Positions 1 to 8,338 of a stretch of DNA of 64,000 bases are shown piece by piece. Source of the stretch: Candidatus Thorarchaeota archaeon (GTDB lineage: Archaea > Asgardarchaeota > Thorarchaeia > Thorarchaeales > Thorarchaeaceae); the NCBI GenBank assembly GCA_003345545.1, contig PRDH01000081.1, forward strand, positions 1 to 64,000, read 5' to 3'. The translations under genes and the position numbers were made by a program. Position 1 is the first letter of the stretch. Every line of letters starts with the position of its first letter. Under the pieces are notes generated by a model. The model searched no databases, was not told the DNA's origin, and worked only from the letters and a program-made list of their open reading frames with translations.

Positions 1-539
1 CGGTTGGAACAGTGAGATGGGGGATTCAAGTCCGTGCTGGGAAGATTGACCTAGGACTTGACGAGCTCATTGACTCTCCTATCATGGTGAGCGAACGTGA
101 TCCGACCCTGTTCAGGGTTGAAACGACTACTCCCACAGTGTCTCTGGCCGTCATAAGCAGGTCTGATGCTCCCGTCTATTGGGGATATGTAGCCAGTCGA
201 ACTGGAAGCCTGCTTGAGCTACTTAAGGACTCCAGCGATACGACACGAATCGGCTTCTCGAGAAAGGCACCCCCCTTCCAGAGACTGGAGAAAGATCTGA
301 AGTCCACAGTATCCAATACGGGCTCAGTCCTTGCTGTATTTGGAAGCCCAGACAGAGGTATCCTTGAGCTCTGTGACTCAGAGAGAGAGGAAGTCAAACA
401 CCATATTGACTTCTGGGCAAATACGATAGATGATCAAGGGTCCGAAACTGTCCGTCTGGAAGAGGCCCTTACAGTCAGCCTAGGTCTCTTGAACAACACA
501 GTAGGAAAGGTGATTGCACGACCTGGCTTCTATGGGTAA
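1..539 (+). CDS. Putative RNA methyltransferase of the SPOUT class (DUF171 type), 5' end cut off
   Basis: The reading frame is open to the left edge, so the listed GTG at base 12 is internal and the N-terminus lies outside the window. The remaining 175 or so residues match the C-terminal part of the archaeal DUF171 / Methyltrn_RNA_3 family, SAM-dependent SPOUT enzymes proposed to methylate RNA. Recognisable pieces are the GIQVR strand, a VFGSPDRGILEL strand-turn and the family's late QGSETVRLEEA segment, which forms part of the knotted cofactor site, followed by a final SLGLLNN helix. In many archaea this gene sits directly before rpl3. Here a glycyl radical enzyme gene separates the two. The family assignment is from remembered motifs; the substrate is not shown by the sequence. 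Confidence 0.72.
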   Translation, partial: VGTVRWGIQVRAGKIDLGLDELIDSPIMVSERDPTLFRVETTTPTVSLAVISRSDAPVYWGYVASRTGSLLELLKDSSDTTRIGFSRKAPPFQRLEKDLKSTVSNTGSVLAVFGSPDRGILELCDSEREEVKHHIDFWANTIDDQGSETVRLEEALTVSLGLLNNTVGKVIARPGFYG

Positions 540-628
540 TCTGTTCTCATACGCGACCTTTTTAGATGAATAGGGAAGCATCTATCAACTCGATGCGCAT
601 CGAAGAAGATTAGCCGAGGCTTCCCACA

Positions 629-2995
629 ATGCAGACTGAACGTGTCCAACGACTACGAGAACAGAGTGTGAGCACAAAGCCCTATATCTGCACAGAACGT
701 GCTGAACTCCTAACCGACTTCTATCAGAGTGGCGGAGCAGACACGGTTTCCACTCCAGTTGCGAGGGCACTGGCCTTCAAGCACATCCTCGAGAACAAGA
801 CAATCATCATCAATGATGGGGAGTTGATAGTAGGCGAACGCGGTTCAGCCCCACGAGCCACCCCCACTTATCCTGAGTTGTGTTGTCATTCAGTCAATGA
901 CCTTGAGATAGCCAGCTCACGAGAGCGAACCCCCTTTCTGGTTACCAACGAGGCTCTCAGTACATATCGTGATGAGATTATTCCGTTCTGGGCTGGCAGG
1001 ACAATGCGCGAACGTGTCTTTAGTGCAATGTCTGATGAGTGGATGAGCGCTTTTGAGGCCGGCGTTTTCACAGAGTTCATGGAACAGCGAGCTCCTGGCC
1101 ATGCAATTCTTGATGATAAGATCTATCGGCGAGGGCTCTTTGAATTCATTGACGACATCAAGCAAGCTCTGTTGAGGCTGGACTATTATAGTGACCCCGA
1201 AGCGTATGCGAAAGAACAAGAACTCAAGGCCATGCAGATTGCCGCAGAGGCAGTAGTATTCTTCGCACAGCGACACGCAGAGAAGGCAAGGGAACTTGTG
1301 GAGTCTGAAACCGATCCTGTCCGCAGAAACGAACTGGTACGGATTGCAGAGATCTGTACCCGCGTTCCCGGAAACGCGCCTCGTACCTTCTGGGAGGCGC
1401 TACAGGCATACTGGTTTGTCCACCTGGGGGTAATCATCGAGCTGAACGTCTGGGACAGTTTCAATCCTGGACGTCTGGATGTGAATCTCAATCCATTCTA
1501 TCTGAAAGGCATCAGTGATGGAACACTCACTAGGGAGTCTGCAAAAGAGCTCTTGCAGTGCTTCTGGGTCAAGTTCAATAACCACCCCGCTCCTCCCAAG
1601 GTGGAGATCACTGAACAGCAGAGCGGCACATACCAGGACTTCGCTCTCATAAACACTGGAGGCCTGAAGCCAGATGGCACGGATGCTGTCAACGAGGTTT
1701 CCTATCTCATCCTTGAGGTCTGTAATGAGATGCGGCTCATACAACCAAGCATCTGCATCCAGATGAGCACGAAGAATCCCGATCGTTTCCTGATGTCTGC
1801 TGTCGATGTTGTGAAGGAAGGTTTCGGTCAGCCCTCCATGTTCAATACTGATATGATCATCAAGGAGTTGCTGCGCGCAGGAAAGTCCATTGAAGATGCT
1901 AGGGCAGGAGGCCCGAGTGGTTGTGTCGAGATTAGTGCCTTTGGGAAAGAGAGCTGTATCTTGACGGGCTACTGCAACTGGCCAAAGATACTCGAGATTA
2001 CACTGCACAACGGCATAGATCCTCGCACAGGCAAACAGGTAGGGATTCAGACTGGACGTGCCACTGATTTCAAATCATTTGAGGAGTTGTTCTCTGCGTA
2101 CAAGAAGCAGCTTCGATACTTCATCGATACCAAGATCAAAGGCAACAACATCATTGAACGGCTGTACGCAGAGCATATGCCTGCCCCCTTCATGTCTCTA
2201 TTAATCAACGACTGCATTGCAAAGGGTAAGGATTACCATGATGGTGGTCCCCGCTACAACTCCACGTACATACAAGGTGTGGGAATGGGAACAGTCACCG
2301 ACTCACTCTCCGCAATCAAATACCACATCTTCTGTCAACAGAGCTATACCATGGCTGCATTACTTGAAGCGATGAAAACTGATTTCAGAACAGACGAAGT
2401 CATGAGAATGGCCCTACTGAACAAGACACCAAAGTACGGAAATGATGATGATTTTGCAGATGAGATAGCACGATCAGTGTTCGAGACGTATTTTGATTCG
2501 ATTGATGGTCGTCCAAATACAAAGGGTGGTGAACATCGCGTCAACCTTCTCCCGACCACAGTGCACATCTACTTTGGACAGATGACTGGCGCTACACCTG
2601 ATGGCAGAAAGGCTGGTAGTCCATTGTCTGATGGAATCTCCCCAAGTCATGGTGCTGACAAGAATGGACCTACAGCGGTGATCAAATCTGCTGCAAAGAT
2701 TGACCATTCCAAGACAGGAGGGACGCTCCTCAATCAGAAGTTCATGCCTGACATACTTGCAGGCCAGGAGGGAAGGCGAAAGCTTGCAGATCTTGTCCGT
2801 ACATACTTCAAACTAGGTGGTCATCATATCCAGTTCAATGTCATCAAGGCTGAAACCCTGCGAGATGCGCAAGCTCATCCTGAATCCTATCAGAACCTCA
2901 TCGTCAGAGTGGCTGGTTATTCGGATTACTTCGTCAACATAGGGAAGGACCTGCAAAACGAGATTCTCGCTAGAACCGAACAGAGTCATTTCTAG
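629..2995 (+). CDS. hypD: Glycyl radical enzyme, probable trans-4-hydroxy-L-proline dehydratase
   Basis: A complete 788-residue glycyl radical enzyme of the pyruvate formate-lyase superfamily. The C-terminus holds the radical loop RVAGYSDYF with the glycine at residue 763, and mid-protein is the thiyl motif GCVE with Cys432 and Glu434. His158 (in APGHA) and Asp276 (in NVWDSF) complete a set that sits exactly two positions below the catalytic His160, Asp278, Cys434, Glu436 and Gly765 that I recall for Clostridioides difficile HypD (789 residues). The stretch GKESCILTGYCNWPKILEITL is also HypD-like. HypD removes water from trans-4-hydroxyproline to give pyrroline-5-carboxylate, which is normally reduced to proline. 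The radical SAM activase and proC usually found beside it are absent from this window. A related diol or amine-lyase activity is possible. No signal peptide; cytoplasmic and oxygen-sensitive by family. Confidence 0.8.
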   Translation: MQTERVQRLREQSVSTKPYICTERAELLTDFYQSGGADTVSTPVARALAFKHILENKTIIINDGELIVGERGSAPRATPTYPELCCHSVNDLEIASSRERTPFLVTNEALSTYRDEIIPFWAGRTMRERVFSAMSDEWMSAFEAGVFTEFMEQRAPGHAILDDKIYRRGLFEFIDDIKQALLRLDYYSDPEAYAKEQELKAMQIAAEAVVFFAQRHAEKARELVESETDPVRRNELVRIAEICTRVPGNAPRTFWEALQAYWFVHLGVIIELNVWDSFNPGRLDVNLNPFYLKGISDGTLTRESAKELLQCFWVKFNNHPAPPKVEITEQQSGTYQDFALINTGGLKPDGTDAVNEVSYLILEVCNEMRLIQPSICIQMSTKNPDRFLMSAVDVVKEGFGQPSMFNTDMIIKELLRAGKSIEDARAGGPSGCVEISAFGKESCILTGYCNWPKILEITLHNGIDPRTGKQVGIQTGRATDFKSFEELFSAYKKQLRYFIDTKIKGNNIIERLYAEHMPAPFMSLLINDCIAKGKDYHDGGPRYNSTYIQGVGMGTVTDSLSAIKYHIFCQQSYTMAALLEAMKTDFRTDEVMRMALLNKTPKYGNDDDFADEIARSVFETYFDSIDGRPNTKGGEHRVNLLPTTVHIYFGQMTGATPDGRKAGSPLSDGISPSHGADKNGPTAVIKSAAKIDHSKTGGTLLNQKFMPDILAGQEGRRKLADLVRTYFKLGGHHIQFNVIKAETLRDAQAHPESYQNLIVRVAGYSDYFVNIGKDLQNEILARTEQSHF

Positions 2996-3104
2996 TGCTT
3001 CTTCGTGCTCTTACTCTCCCTGCGTCATGTAAGATTGCCACACAATGAGGACACCCCCGTTCCTAGGCCGGATATGCACGTACTGCAAATGGTCTTGAGA
3101 ACAA

Positions 3105-3115
3105 CGTTAAAAAGG
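3105..3115 (+). promoter_or_regulatory. TATA-like box for the ribosomal protein block
   Basis: The AT-rich stretch CGTTAAAAAGG stands out in the 204-base gap between the glycyl radical enzyme gene and the rpl3 start. It has the composition of an archaeal TATA element, and transcription about 25 bases downstream would leave a leader of roughly 60 bases before the preferred TTG start. It suggests that the ribosomal genes are transcribed independently of the enzyme upstream. Confidence 0.4.
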
Positions 3116-3199
3116 ATATCAAAACGCGGTCTTAGCCTGTAGTACGAATAGCCCTAGTTGATTGGCCATTCGATACGGATACTAAAAGTGGTGTTTGAG

Positions 3200-4210
3200 T
3201 TGGCGCACAGAAAAAAGGAAGCACCGAGACGTGGCAGTCTAGCATACTTGCCACGAGGTAGGGCCTCTAAATTTGTGCCCCGTATCAAGAATTGGCCTGA
3301 GTATAAGGACTCGGCTGCAAAACTACTCGGCTTCATCGGTTACAAGGCAGGCATGACTCACGCCGTTGTGACAATAAACAATCCTGAGAGTCCATTCAAT
3401 GGACAGGAAACCGTCGTCCCAGTCACAGTGATCGACGCCCCACCGATTAGGCCGTTCTCAGTTCGCGGTTATGAAGCGACTCCCTATGGCTTGAGGCTTG
3501 TATCAGAAGTTCTTGCCAGCAGTTTGTCGGAAGATCTTCGAAAGACATTGCCGCTGCCAAAAGAGTACAGCCATGAAACCAAGATGAATGAGTTCGAGTC
3601 AAAGCTCGACTCGTTTACCGAAATCCGGATGCTTGTACATACTCAGCCAAGACTTGCGGGACTATCGAAGAAGAAGCCTGATGTAACGGAATATAAGGTA
3701 GGCACTGATGGTAATGTCAGAGCGGCCTTTGAGTATGCCAAGAGCATTCTTGGCACCGATGTCCGTGTGGCAGACATCCTTAACGAGGGAATTCTCATTG
3801 ATACGATTGCCGTGACCAAGGGTCATGGTTTTCAGGGCGTAGTCCGCCGTTGGGGTGTTGCAATTCTTCAGCACAAATCTAGAAAGACAAAGCGTGGAGT
3901 AGCCTGTATCGGTCCATGGACCCCATCCAGTATTAGATACACAGTACCTAGATCAGGTCAGACTGGTTTCCACACCCGTACAAGTTACAACAATGAGGTG
4001 CTGAAGATGGGTGAACGTGGCGAGGAAATCACACCCTCTGGTGGATTTGTGAACTACGGAGTGATTCGCGGCGACTACATAATGCTTCATGGATCAGTTC
4101 CTGGTACAATAAAGCGACCAGTGCGACTCAGACTTGCCATACGTCCAAAGATGGGCCAGAAAGAAGGCCCGATGCAGGTGAGTTACATCAGTACTTCATC
4201 GAAGCAGTAG
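3200..4210 (+). CDS. rpl3: Large-subunit ribosomal protein uL3
   Basis: Archaeal/eukaryal-type uL3, about 336 residues, binding 23S rRNA near the peptidyl transferase centre. The family N-terminus HRKKEAPRRGSLAYLPRGRA and the central motifs GFIGYKAGMTH and VTKGHGFQGVVRRWG are intact. I place the start at the TTG at base 3200, because the archaeal protein normally begins just before the AHRKK segment; the ORF track's start 14 codons earlier adds residues not typical of the family. It heads rpl3-rpl4-rpl23-rpl2, with a 13-base gap to the preferred rpl4 start. A TATA-like box lies about 90 bases upstream. Confidence 0.95.
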   Translation: MAHRKKEAPRRGSLAYLPRGRASKFVPRIKNWPEYKDSAAKLLGFIGYKAGMTHAVVTINNPESPFNGQETVVPVTVIDAPPIRPFSVRGYEATPYGLRLVSEVLASSLSEDLRKTLPLPKEYSHETKMNEFESKLDSFTEIRMLVHTQPRLAGLSKKKPDVTEYKVGTDGNVRAAFEYAKSILGTDVRVADILNEGILIDTIAVTKGHGFQGVVRRWGVAILQHKSRKTKRGVACIGPWTPSSIRYTVPRSGQTGFHTRTSYNNEVLKMGERGEEITPSGGFVNYGVIRGDYIMLHGSVPGTIKRPVRLRLAIRPKMGQKEGPMQVSYISTSSKQ

Positions 4211-4223
4211 GAGGATGGCATCT

Positions 4224-5015
4224 ATGGCAAATGTAAAGACTTACACATTAACTGGAAAGGCCAGTAAGGAAACAATCGAACTACCGCCCCATTTTGATAC
4301 TCCCTATCGTCCGGATGTAATCAGGAGGGCAGTGTTGGCAGTTCAGTCACGTAGATTCCAACCACATGGTGTTGATGAACTCGCAGGCAAGCGCAACACT
4401 GCTCAGAGTTGGCAGACTGGTCACGCCAAGGCCAGAGTACCAAGAATCAAGGGCAGTGGAACAGGCGCAGCTAACAAAGCGGGCTTTGCTCCTAGTACCG
4501 TGGGTGGCAGAATGGCGCATCCTCCAGAGGCACGAAGAGTCCTTCTTGAGCGTGTGAATGTCAAAGAGAATCGACTGGCCATCCGCTCAGCAATTGCGGC
4601 TACTGCAAACCCGGAGTTCGTGAAGAAGAGAGGCCACAAGATAGACAGTGTACCTATAATCCCCCTCGTTGTGAGTAGCAAGCTTGAATCAGTTGCTACC
4701 ACAAAGGAAGCATATGATACACTTACGGCCTTGGGGCTTGGCGATGATCTTGAGAGAGCTAGCAACGGCCGTATCGTCAGAGCTGGCAAAGGAAAGATGC
4801 GAGGTCGTAAGATGAAGACCCCGAAATCGTTACTGATCGTCGTCGGTACCGACTCTGGAATTGGCGCAGCCGCGAGGAATCTTCCTGGAGTGGACATTAC
4901 TGAAGTCCAGGGTCTGAATGCAGAGCTCTTGGCTCCTGGAACACATGCCGGTCGCCTGGTGGTCTGGACAACTTCAGCCATTGACAGGCTTGGAAAGGAG
5001 AATCTATTCATCTGA
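4224..5015 (+). CDS. rpl4: Large-subunit ribosomal protein uL4
   Basis: Archaeal uL4, 263 residues from the preferred start, a 23S rRNA-binding protein that lines the exit tunnel. The tunnel-loop region is clear: QPHGVDELAGKRN, then GTGAANKAGFAPSTVGGRMAHPP. The later KGKMRGRKMKTPKSLLIVVG and the terminal TTSAIDRLGKE are typical of archaeal L4. Two in-frame ATGs exist, at 4215 and 4224. The GGAGG Shine-Dalgarno sequence ends at 4214, touching the first ATG but nine bases from the second, so 4224 is the better start. It lies in the rpl3-rpl4-rpl23-rpl2 unit, 11 bases before rpl23. Confidence 0.95.
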   Translation: MANVKTYTLTGKASKETIELPPHFDTPYRPDVIRRAVLAVQSRRFQPHGVDELAGKRNTAQSWQTGHAKARVPRIKGSGTGAANKAGFAPSTVGGRMAHPPEARRVLLERVNVKENRLAIRSAIAATANPEFVKKRGHKIDSVPIIPLVVSSKLESVATTKEAYDTLTALGLGDDLERASNGRIVRAGKGKMRGRKMKTPKSLLIVVGTDSGIGAAARNLPGVDITEVQGLNAELLAPGTHAGRLVVWTTSAIDRLGKENLFI

Positions 5016-5026
5016 GGTGAGCTATC

Positions 5027-5290
5027 ATGAGAGATCCAAATGAAGTGATTATCCGACCAGTTGTGACAGAGGCCAGTCTTGAGGCCGTTGATAGAGAGAA
5101 TAAGCTTGTATTCTATGTTGCTTTCAATGCCAACAAGAACACGATTCGGTGGGCAGTGGAATCCCTCTACGATGTTGTAGTGGCTAAAGTGAACACGCTC
5201 ATAATGCCTGATGGAAGAAAGAAGGCATTTGTGAGATTGGCACCAGAGTATAGTGCTGCAGAGGTTGCGACCAACCTCGGGATATTCTAA
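5027..5290 (+). CDS. rpl23: Large-subunit ribosomal protein uL23
   Basis: Archaeal uL23, 87 residues and full length for the archaeal form. It binds 23S rRNA domain III at the tunnel exit, where it helps dock the signal recognition particle. It opens with the family pattern IIRPVVTEAS, continues with ENKLVFYVAFNANKNTIRWAVESLYDV, and ends with the VNTLIMPDGRKKAFVRL strand pair and a terminal LGIF. AGGTGAG lies a few bases before its ATG. Third gene of the four-gene ribosomal unit; SRP19, which acts at the same place on the ribosome cycle, is encoded 17 kb away. Confidence 0.95.
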   Translation: MRDPNEVIIRPVVTEASLEAVDRENKLVFYVAFNANKNTIRWAVESLYDVVVAKVNTLIMPDGRKKAFVRLAPEYSAAEVATNLGIF

Positions 5291-5302
5291 GGGGGCTTAT
5301 GA

Positions 5303-6013
5303 ATGGGCAGACGTATACTTGTACAACGAAAAGGGAGAGGTACTACTCAGTGGAGGTCTCCGGGCCACAAGAAGATTGCACCGGCTCGACATCCCAAATG
5401 GGCACCCGGCAAGACCTATGTGGGAACAATTGTCAATCTCCACCACGAATCAGGTAGAGGAGCACCTCTTGCTATAGTGCGATACGGGGGCGAAACCAAG
5501 CTTCACTACATGGTAGCACCCGAAGGAGCGCAGGTTGGCCAGATACTAGAGTGTGGCGAGAATGCACATCTAGAGAATGGCAACACCATGATGCTTGAAT
5601 ACATCCCAGAAGGCACACCTGTCTATAACATAGAGGGCAGTCCTGGTGACGGTGGGAAGTATGTCAAGGCATCAGGCCTTACTGCGACGATTGTGTCAAT
5701 CGACAAGACAAGGGCAATGATCAGACTTCCAAGCGGCGCCCAGAAGGCATTCAGTCCGCGATGTCGAGCAACAATCGGTATCGTCGCTGGTGGTGGTCGG
5801 CCAGAAAAGCCATTCTTGAGAGCAGGTGCGGCCTGGCATTCTGTCAGCGGAACAGCACAAAAGTGGCCTGTGGTCCGAGGTACTGCGATGAATGCGTGCT
5901 CACATCCACACGGTGGTCATTCTCATAAACCAAAGACGACTAGTAGGAATGATCCTCCCGGTCGTAAGGTGGGTAGCATCGCAGCTCGAAGAACTGGTCT
6001 CAAGTCAAAGTAA
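5303..6013 (+). CDS. rpl2: Large-subunit ribosomal protein uL2
   Basis: Archaeal uL2, 236 residues, needed for subunit joining and peptidyl transfer. It starts MGRRILVQRKGRG with the archaeal PGHKKIAPARHPKW segment. The conserved C-terminal region WPVVRGTAMNACSHPHGGHSH contains the histidine implicated in activity in this family. In most archaea the operon continues with rps19, rpl22 and rps3. Here it ends at a hairpin plus T-run 10 bases after the stop, followed by a regulator and ftsZ, so the standard S10 cluster is interrupted after rpl2. Confidence 0.96.
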   Translation: MGRRILVQRKGRGTTQWRSPGHKKIAPARHPKWAPGKTYVGTIVNLHHESGRGAPLAIVRYGGETKLHYMVAPEGAQVGQILECGENAHLENGNTMMLEYIPEGTPVYNIEGSPGDGGKYVKASGLTATIVSIDKTRAMIRLPSGAQKAFSPRCRATIGIVAGGGRPEKPFLRAGAAWHSVSGTAQKWPVVRGTAMNACSHPHGGHSHKPKTTSRNDPPGRKVGSIAARRTGLKSK

Positions 6014-6022
6014 GAATCCATT

Positions 6023-6058
6023 AGAGAAGAGGCTACTCTTCTCTTCTTCTCTTTTTTT
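6023..6058 (+). terminator. Hairpin and T-run terminator after rpl2
   Basis: A perfect 9-base inverted repeat, AGAGAAGAG / CTCTTCTCT, is closed by a 4-base GCTA loop and followed within eight bases by seven consecutive Ts. It starts 10 bases after the rpl2 stop and precedes the next start by about 70 bases. Archaeal termination depends mainly on the T-run, which is present. Confidence 0.7.
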
Positions 6059-6129
6059 AACTCAATCAGTACGTGAGTATTACACACAGCCATATGCCAC
6101 TTGTTCCTCAATTGCACAGAGGACTCGCG

Positions 6130-6315
6130 ATGCGGCTCATAGCAGTGCACTTGCCCGATAGGATTCTGGACGATATCCAACAACTGGTCAAAAATGGTCT
6201 CTACCCTAATCGGTCCGAGGCAATCAGAATTGCCATCCGTGACCTTCTGAAACGGGAGCTATGGGACCAAAGCATGCTTCCTAAGGAGCGAATCAGTGAG
6301 GTCGTGGGACAATGA
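6130..6315 (+). CDS. Ribbon-helix-helix regulator next to ftsZ (CdrS-like)
   Basis: A 61-residue protein made almost entirely of one ribbon-helix-helix DNA-binding domain. It has the beta strand MRLIAVHLPDRI, helix 1 DDIQQLVKNGL and the turn-helix YPNRSEAIRIAIRDLLKREL. I start it at ATG 6130, which has AGAGGA six bases upstream and begins directly with the strand; the ORF track's GTG 19 codons earlier adds an unlikely extension. Its stop overlaps the ftsZ start (ATGA), indicating translational coupling. In haloarchaea the RHH protein CdrS is encoded with ftsZ2 and controls division genes. That role here is an inference from the same arrangement and size. Confidence 0.82.
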   Translation: MRLIAVHLPDRILDDIQQLVKNGLYPNRSEAIRIAIRDLLKRELWDQSMLPKERISEVVGQ

Positions 6316-7568
6316 CATCTTTCATCGATTCTGCTCGCGAGAACAGCCATATCGAGCGAGGATCCTCTACCTCGCGTGATGTGGGCCAGGCCCGCATCGT
6401 TGTAGTGGGCTGTGGAGGCGCTGGAAACAACACCGTGAAGAGACTCATGACCATAGGAATTCAGGGTGCTGAGTGCATAGCAATCAACACAGATCGACAG
6501 CATTTGGCTGTTACAACAGCGCATAGGAAACTGCTGATTGGTGAGAGAATCACTCGGGGGCTTGGAGCCGGAGGTTATCCCCATGTTGGTCAAGCTGCGG
6601 CAGAGGAGTCTGCGGGGCAGCTGACAGAACTGCTTCGTGATGCTGACCTTGTCTTTATTGCGGCAGGCTTGGGTGGCGGTACAGGGACTGGCAGTGCTCC
6701 TGTTGTTGCAGAGATTGCGAAGAAAAACGATGCCATTGTCGTGGGCGTTGTGACAATGCCCTTCAGTCTCGAACGAACCCGAATCGATAAGGCCAAGGCT
6801 GGCCTTGCTCGCCTGCAGGAAAATGTCGATACAGCAGTAGTAATTGATAATCAGAAGCTCATGGAACTGGTTCCCGATCTCCCATTGGAGGAGGCATTTG
6901 GAGTTGCCGATGAAGTTCTTGCAAACATGGTCAAGGGCATTACTGAGACCATCACTATGCCGAGTCTCATCAATCTGGACTATGCTGATGTACGGTCAAT
7001 CATCTGCAACGGTGGAGTTGCTCTTGTGGGTCTTGGAGAGGCCACAGGACCTGAACGAGTTCACGAGGCAATCAAGAACGCACTCAACAGCCCATTGCTT
7101 GAAGTGGAGTGGGACGGCGCAACTGGTGCCTTGATTCACATCACTGGCGGTCCAGATATGAGCCTTGCAGAGGCCAACAAGGTAGGAGAGATCCTTTCCG
7201 AAAAGATGAGCCCGAATGCGAATGTCATCTGGGGGGCACGTGTTGACCCAAGACTGGGTGGTATACTACGTGTCATGCTCATACTCACTGGTGTGAAGAG
7301 TCCACAGCTACTTCCGCGTTCCAAGGAAGAATCTGGAATTTCAGTGGCAACAAAACGGCTGGCTGAGTATGGGGTTATTGGATCAAGAACAGAAACACTA
7401 GAATTATCTCAAGCACGAGCAAAAGTCTTTGGCAAGCTCCCAGAATCCACTCGTGGAAGCTGGGAAGATCGTCTAAAACCCCTAGAACGGACACTCTCTA
7501 GTCGAAAACAGAACGAATGGGCGAAGAAGAAGGAGCTCGAAGAGCTCGGTCTCCGCAAGCTTCTCTAG
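6312..7568 (+). CDS. ftsZ: Cell division protein FtsZ
   Basis: A 418-residue tubulin-family GTPase that polymerises into the division ring. The nucleotide-binding start IVVVGCGGAGNN lies near residue 29, the signature loop GGGTGTGSAP at 121-130, and the T7 catalytic loop NLDYADVRSI near 221 has the aspartates needed to hydrolyse GTP in the next subunit. An unusual 25-residue polar N-terminal extension precedes the core. The tail after about residue 345 is charged and would hold the membrane-anchor interaction site. It is co-transcribed with the overlapping RHH gene. No SepF or second FtsZ is in the window. The family is certain; FtsZ1 versus FtsZ2 cannot be decided by eye. Confidence 0.97.
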   Translation: MTSFIDSARENSHIERGSSTSRDVGQARIVVVGCGGAGNNTVKRLMTIGIQGAECIAINTDRQHLAVTTAHRKLLIGERITRGLGAGGYPHVGQAAAEESAGQLTELLRDADLVFIAAGLGGGTGTGSAPVVAEIAKKNDAIVVGVVTMPFSLERTRIDKAKAGLARLQENVDTAVVIDNQKLMELVPDLPLEEAFGVADEVLANMVKGITETITMPSLINLDYADVRSIICNGGVALVGLGEATGPERVHEAIKNALNSPLLEVEWDGATGALIHITGGPDMSLAEANKVGEILSEKMSPNANVIWGARVDPRLGGILRVMLILTGVKSPQLLPRSKEESGISVATKRLAEYGVIGSRTETLELSQARAKVFGKLPESTRGSWEDRLKPLERTLSSRKQNEWAKKKELEELGLRKLL

Positions 7569-7683
7569 ACGAAGCTATCGTGGTGAAGCAATAGAGTTGG
7601 CCGTTTGATGCAGCAATGAACCTAGATTGACCTAGTCATGACTTGAGTTGTCTTCCGTGTCTGCCGATGTTTCTGATTACTGC

Positions 7684-8118
7684 TTATGCAAGACCATGTT
7701 CTTTCAGCCATTCATCCGCAATGGCTGCCACACGTTCGTACAGAGGCCCTGACCCATCTACACCCTCAGGTGTTATTCGTATCTTGTTCATCACTACGAT
7801 GACTCCAGTTTCAGGATAGAAGTTTACGCCTCCTGGTGGAAATGTCTTCTCTAGCTCCTTAGCAAGGCCCTCAAGACTAATCTCTTTCTGGGCTACTGAG
7901 AATGTACTGATACTACTACCATAGATGAAGATCTTCGGGATGTTTGCCCCGCCACCTGCGACAACAACATCTGATAGGATGATGCTCAGGGTTGCCTGAT
8001 CAATTCCCTTGAGAGTGCCTTGGTAGACCTTTCCTTCCTTTGTCGTGACTTCGACTGTTGCACCGACAACCGCTGCTAATTCACGGTTGAAGGTTCTCAT
8101 TGCTGCGACATCTGACAT
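7684..8118 (-). CDS. Lsm/Sm-like RNA-binding protein with C-terminal extension (SmAP3-like)
   Basis: 144 residues. The first 75 or so form an Sm fold: the Sm1 motif VGATVEVTTKEGKVYQGTLKGID is followed by TLSIILSDVVVAG, and the Sm2-like strand reads IFIYGSSISTFSV, with G in place of part of the usual RG pair. The second half, ending in ITPEGVDGSGPLYERVAAIADEWL, resembles the extra domain of the archaeal SmAP3 type rather than plain SmAP1. Such proteins form rings that bind U-rich RNA. The gene stands alone, convergent with ftsZ at a 115-base gap and divergent from the CPBP gene. The partner RNAs are unknown. Confidence 0.8.
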   Translation of the reverse strand: MSDVAAMRTFNRELAAVVGATVEVTTKEGKVYQGTLKGIDQATLSIILSDVVVAGGGANIPKIFIYGSSISTFSVAQKEISLEGLAKELEKTFPPGGVNFYPETGVIVVMNKIRITPEGVDGSGPLYERVAAIADEWLKEHGLA

Positions 8119-8338
8119 AAAGTTTCACCACTAAAGCAAATAGCTTTGGAGGTGAGGGCTGCCGGTTTCCTGTTTTAAAATTGCTGATAGAGTCTGAACT
8201 TGTCGAGCACCAAAAGAACACACTGATGCGACCAGTGACTTCTGCGCCACCGCCTCATTGTGTGAACTCAGTCTATCGGGGCTTAAATTGCTTGAACCAT
8301 CATGACAAATCAATTCATACAGGAGCAGTGGGCTTCCT

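Noticed and set aside
1400-2008. 202-residue minus-strand frame inside the glycyl radical enzyme gene
   Set aside because: It lies wholly antisense to a well-supported gene and has no domain motif.
4421-5011. 196-residue minus-strand frame over rpl4
   Set aside because: Antisense shadow of rpl4 with Ser/Arg/Pro-rich composition.
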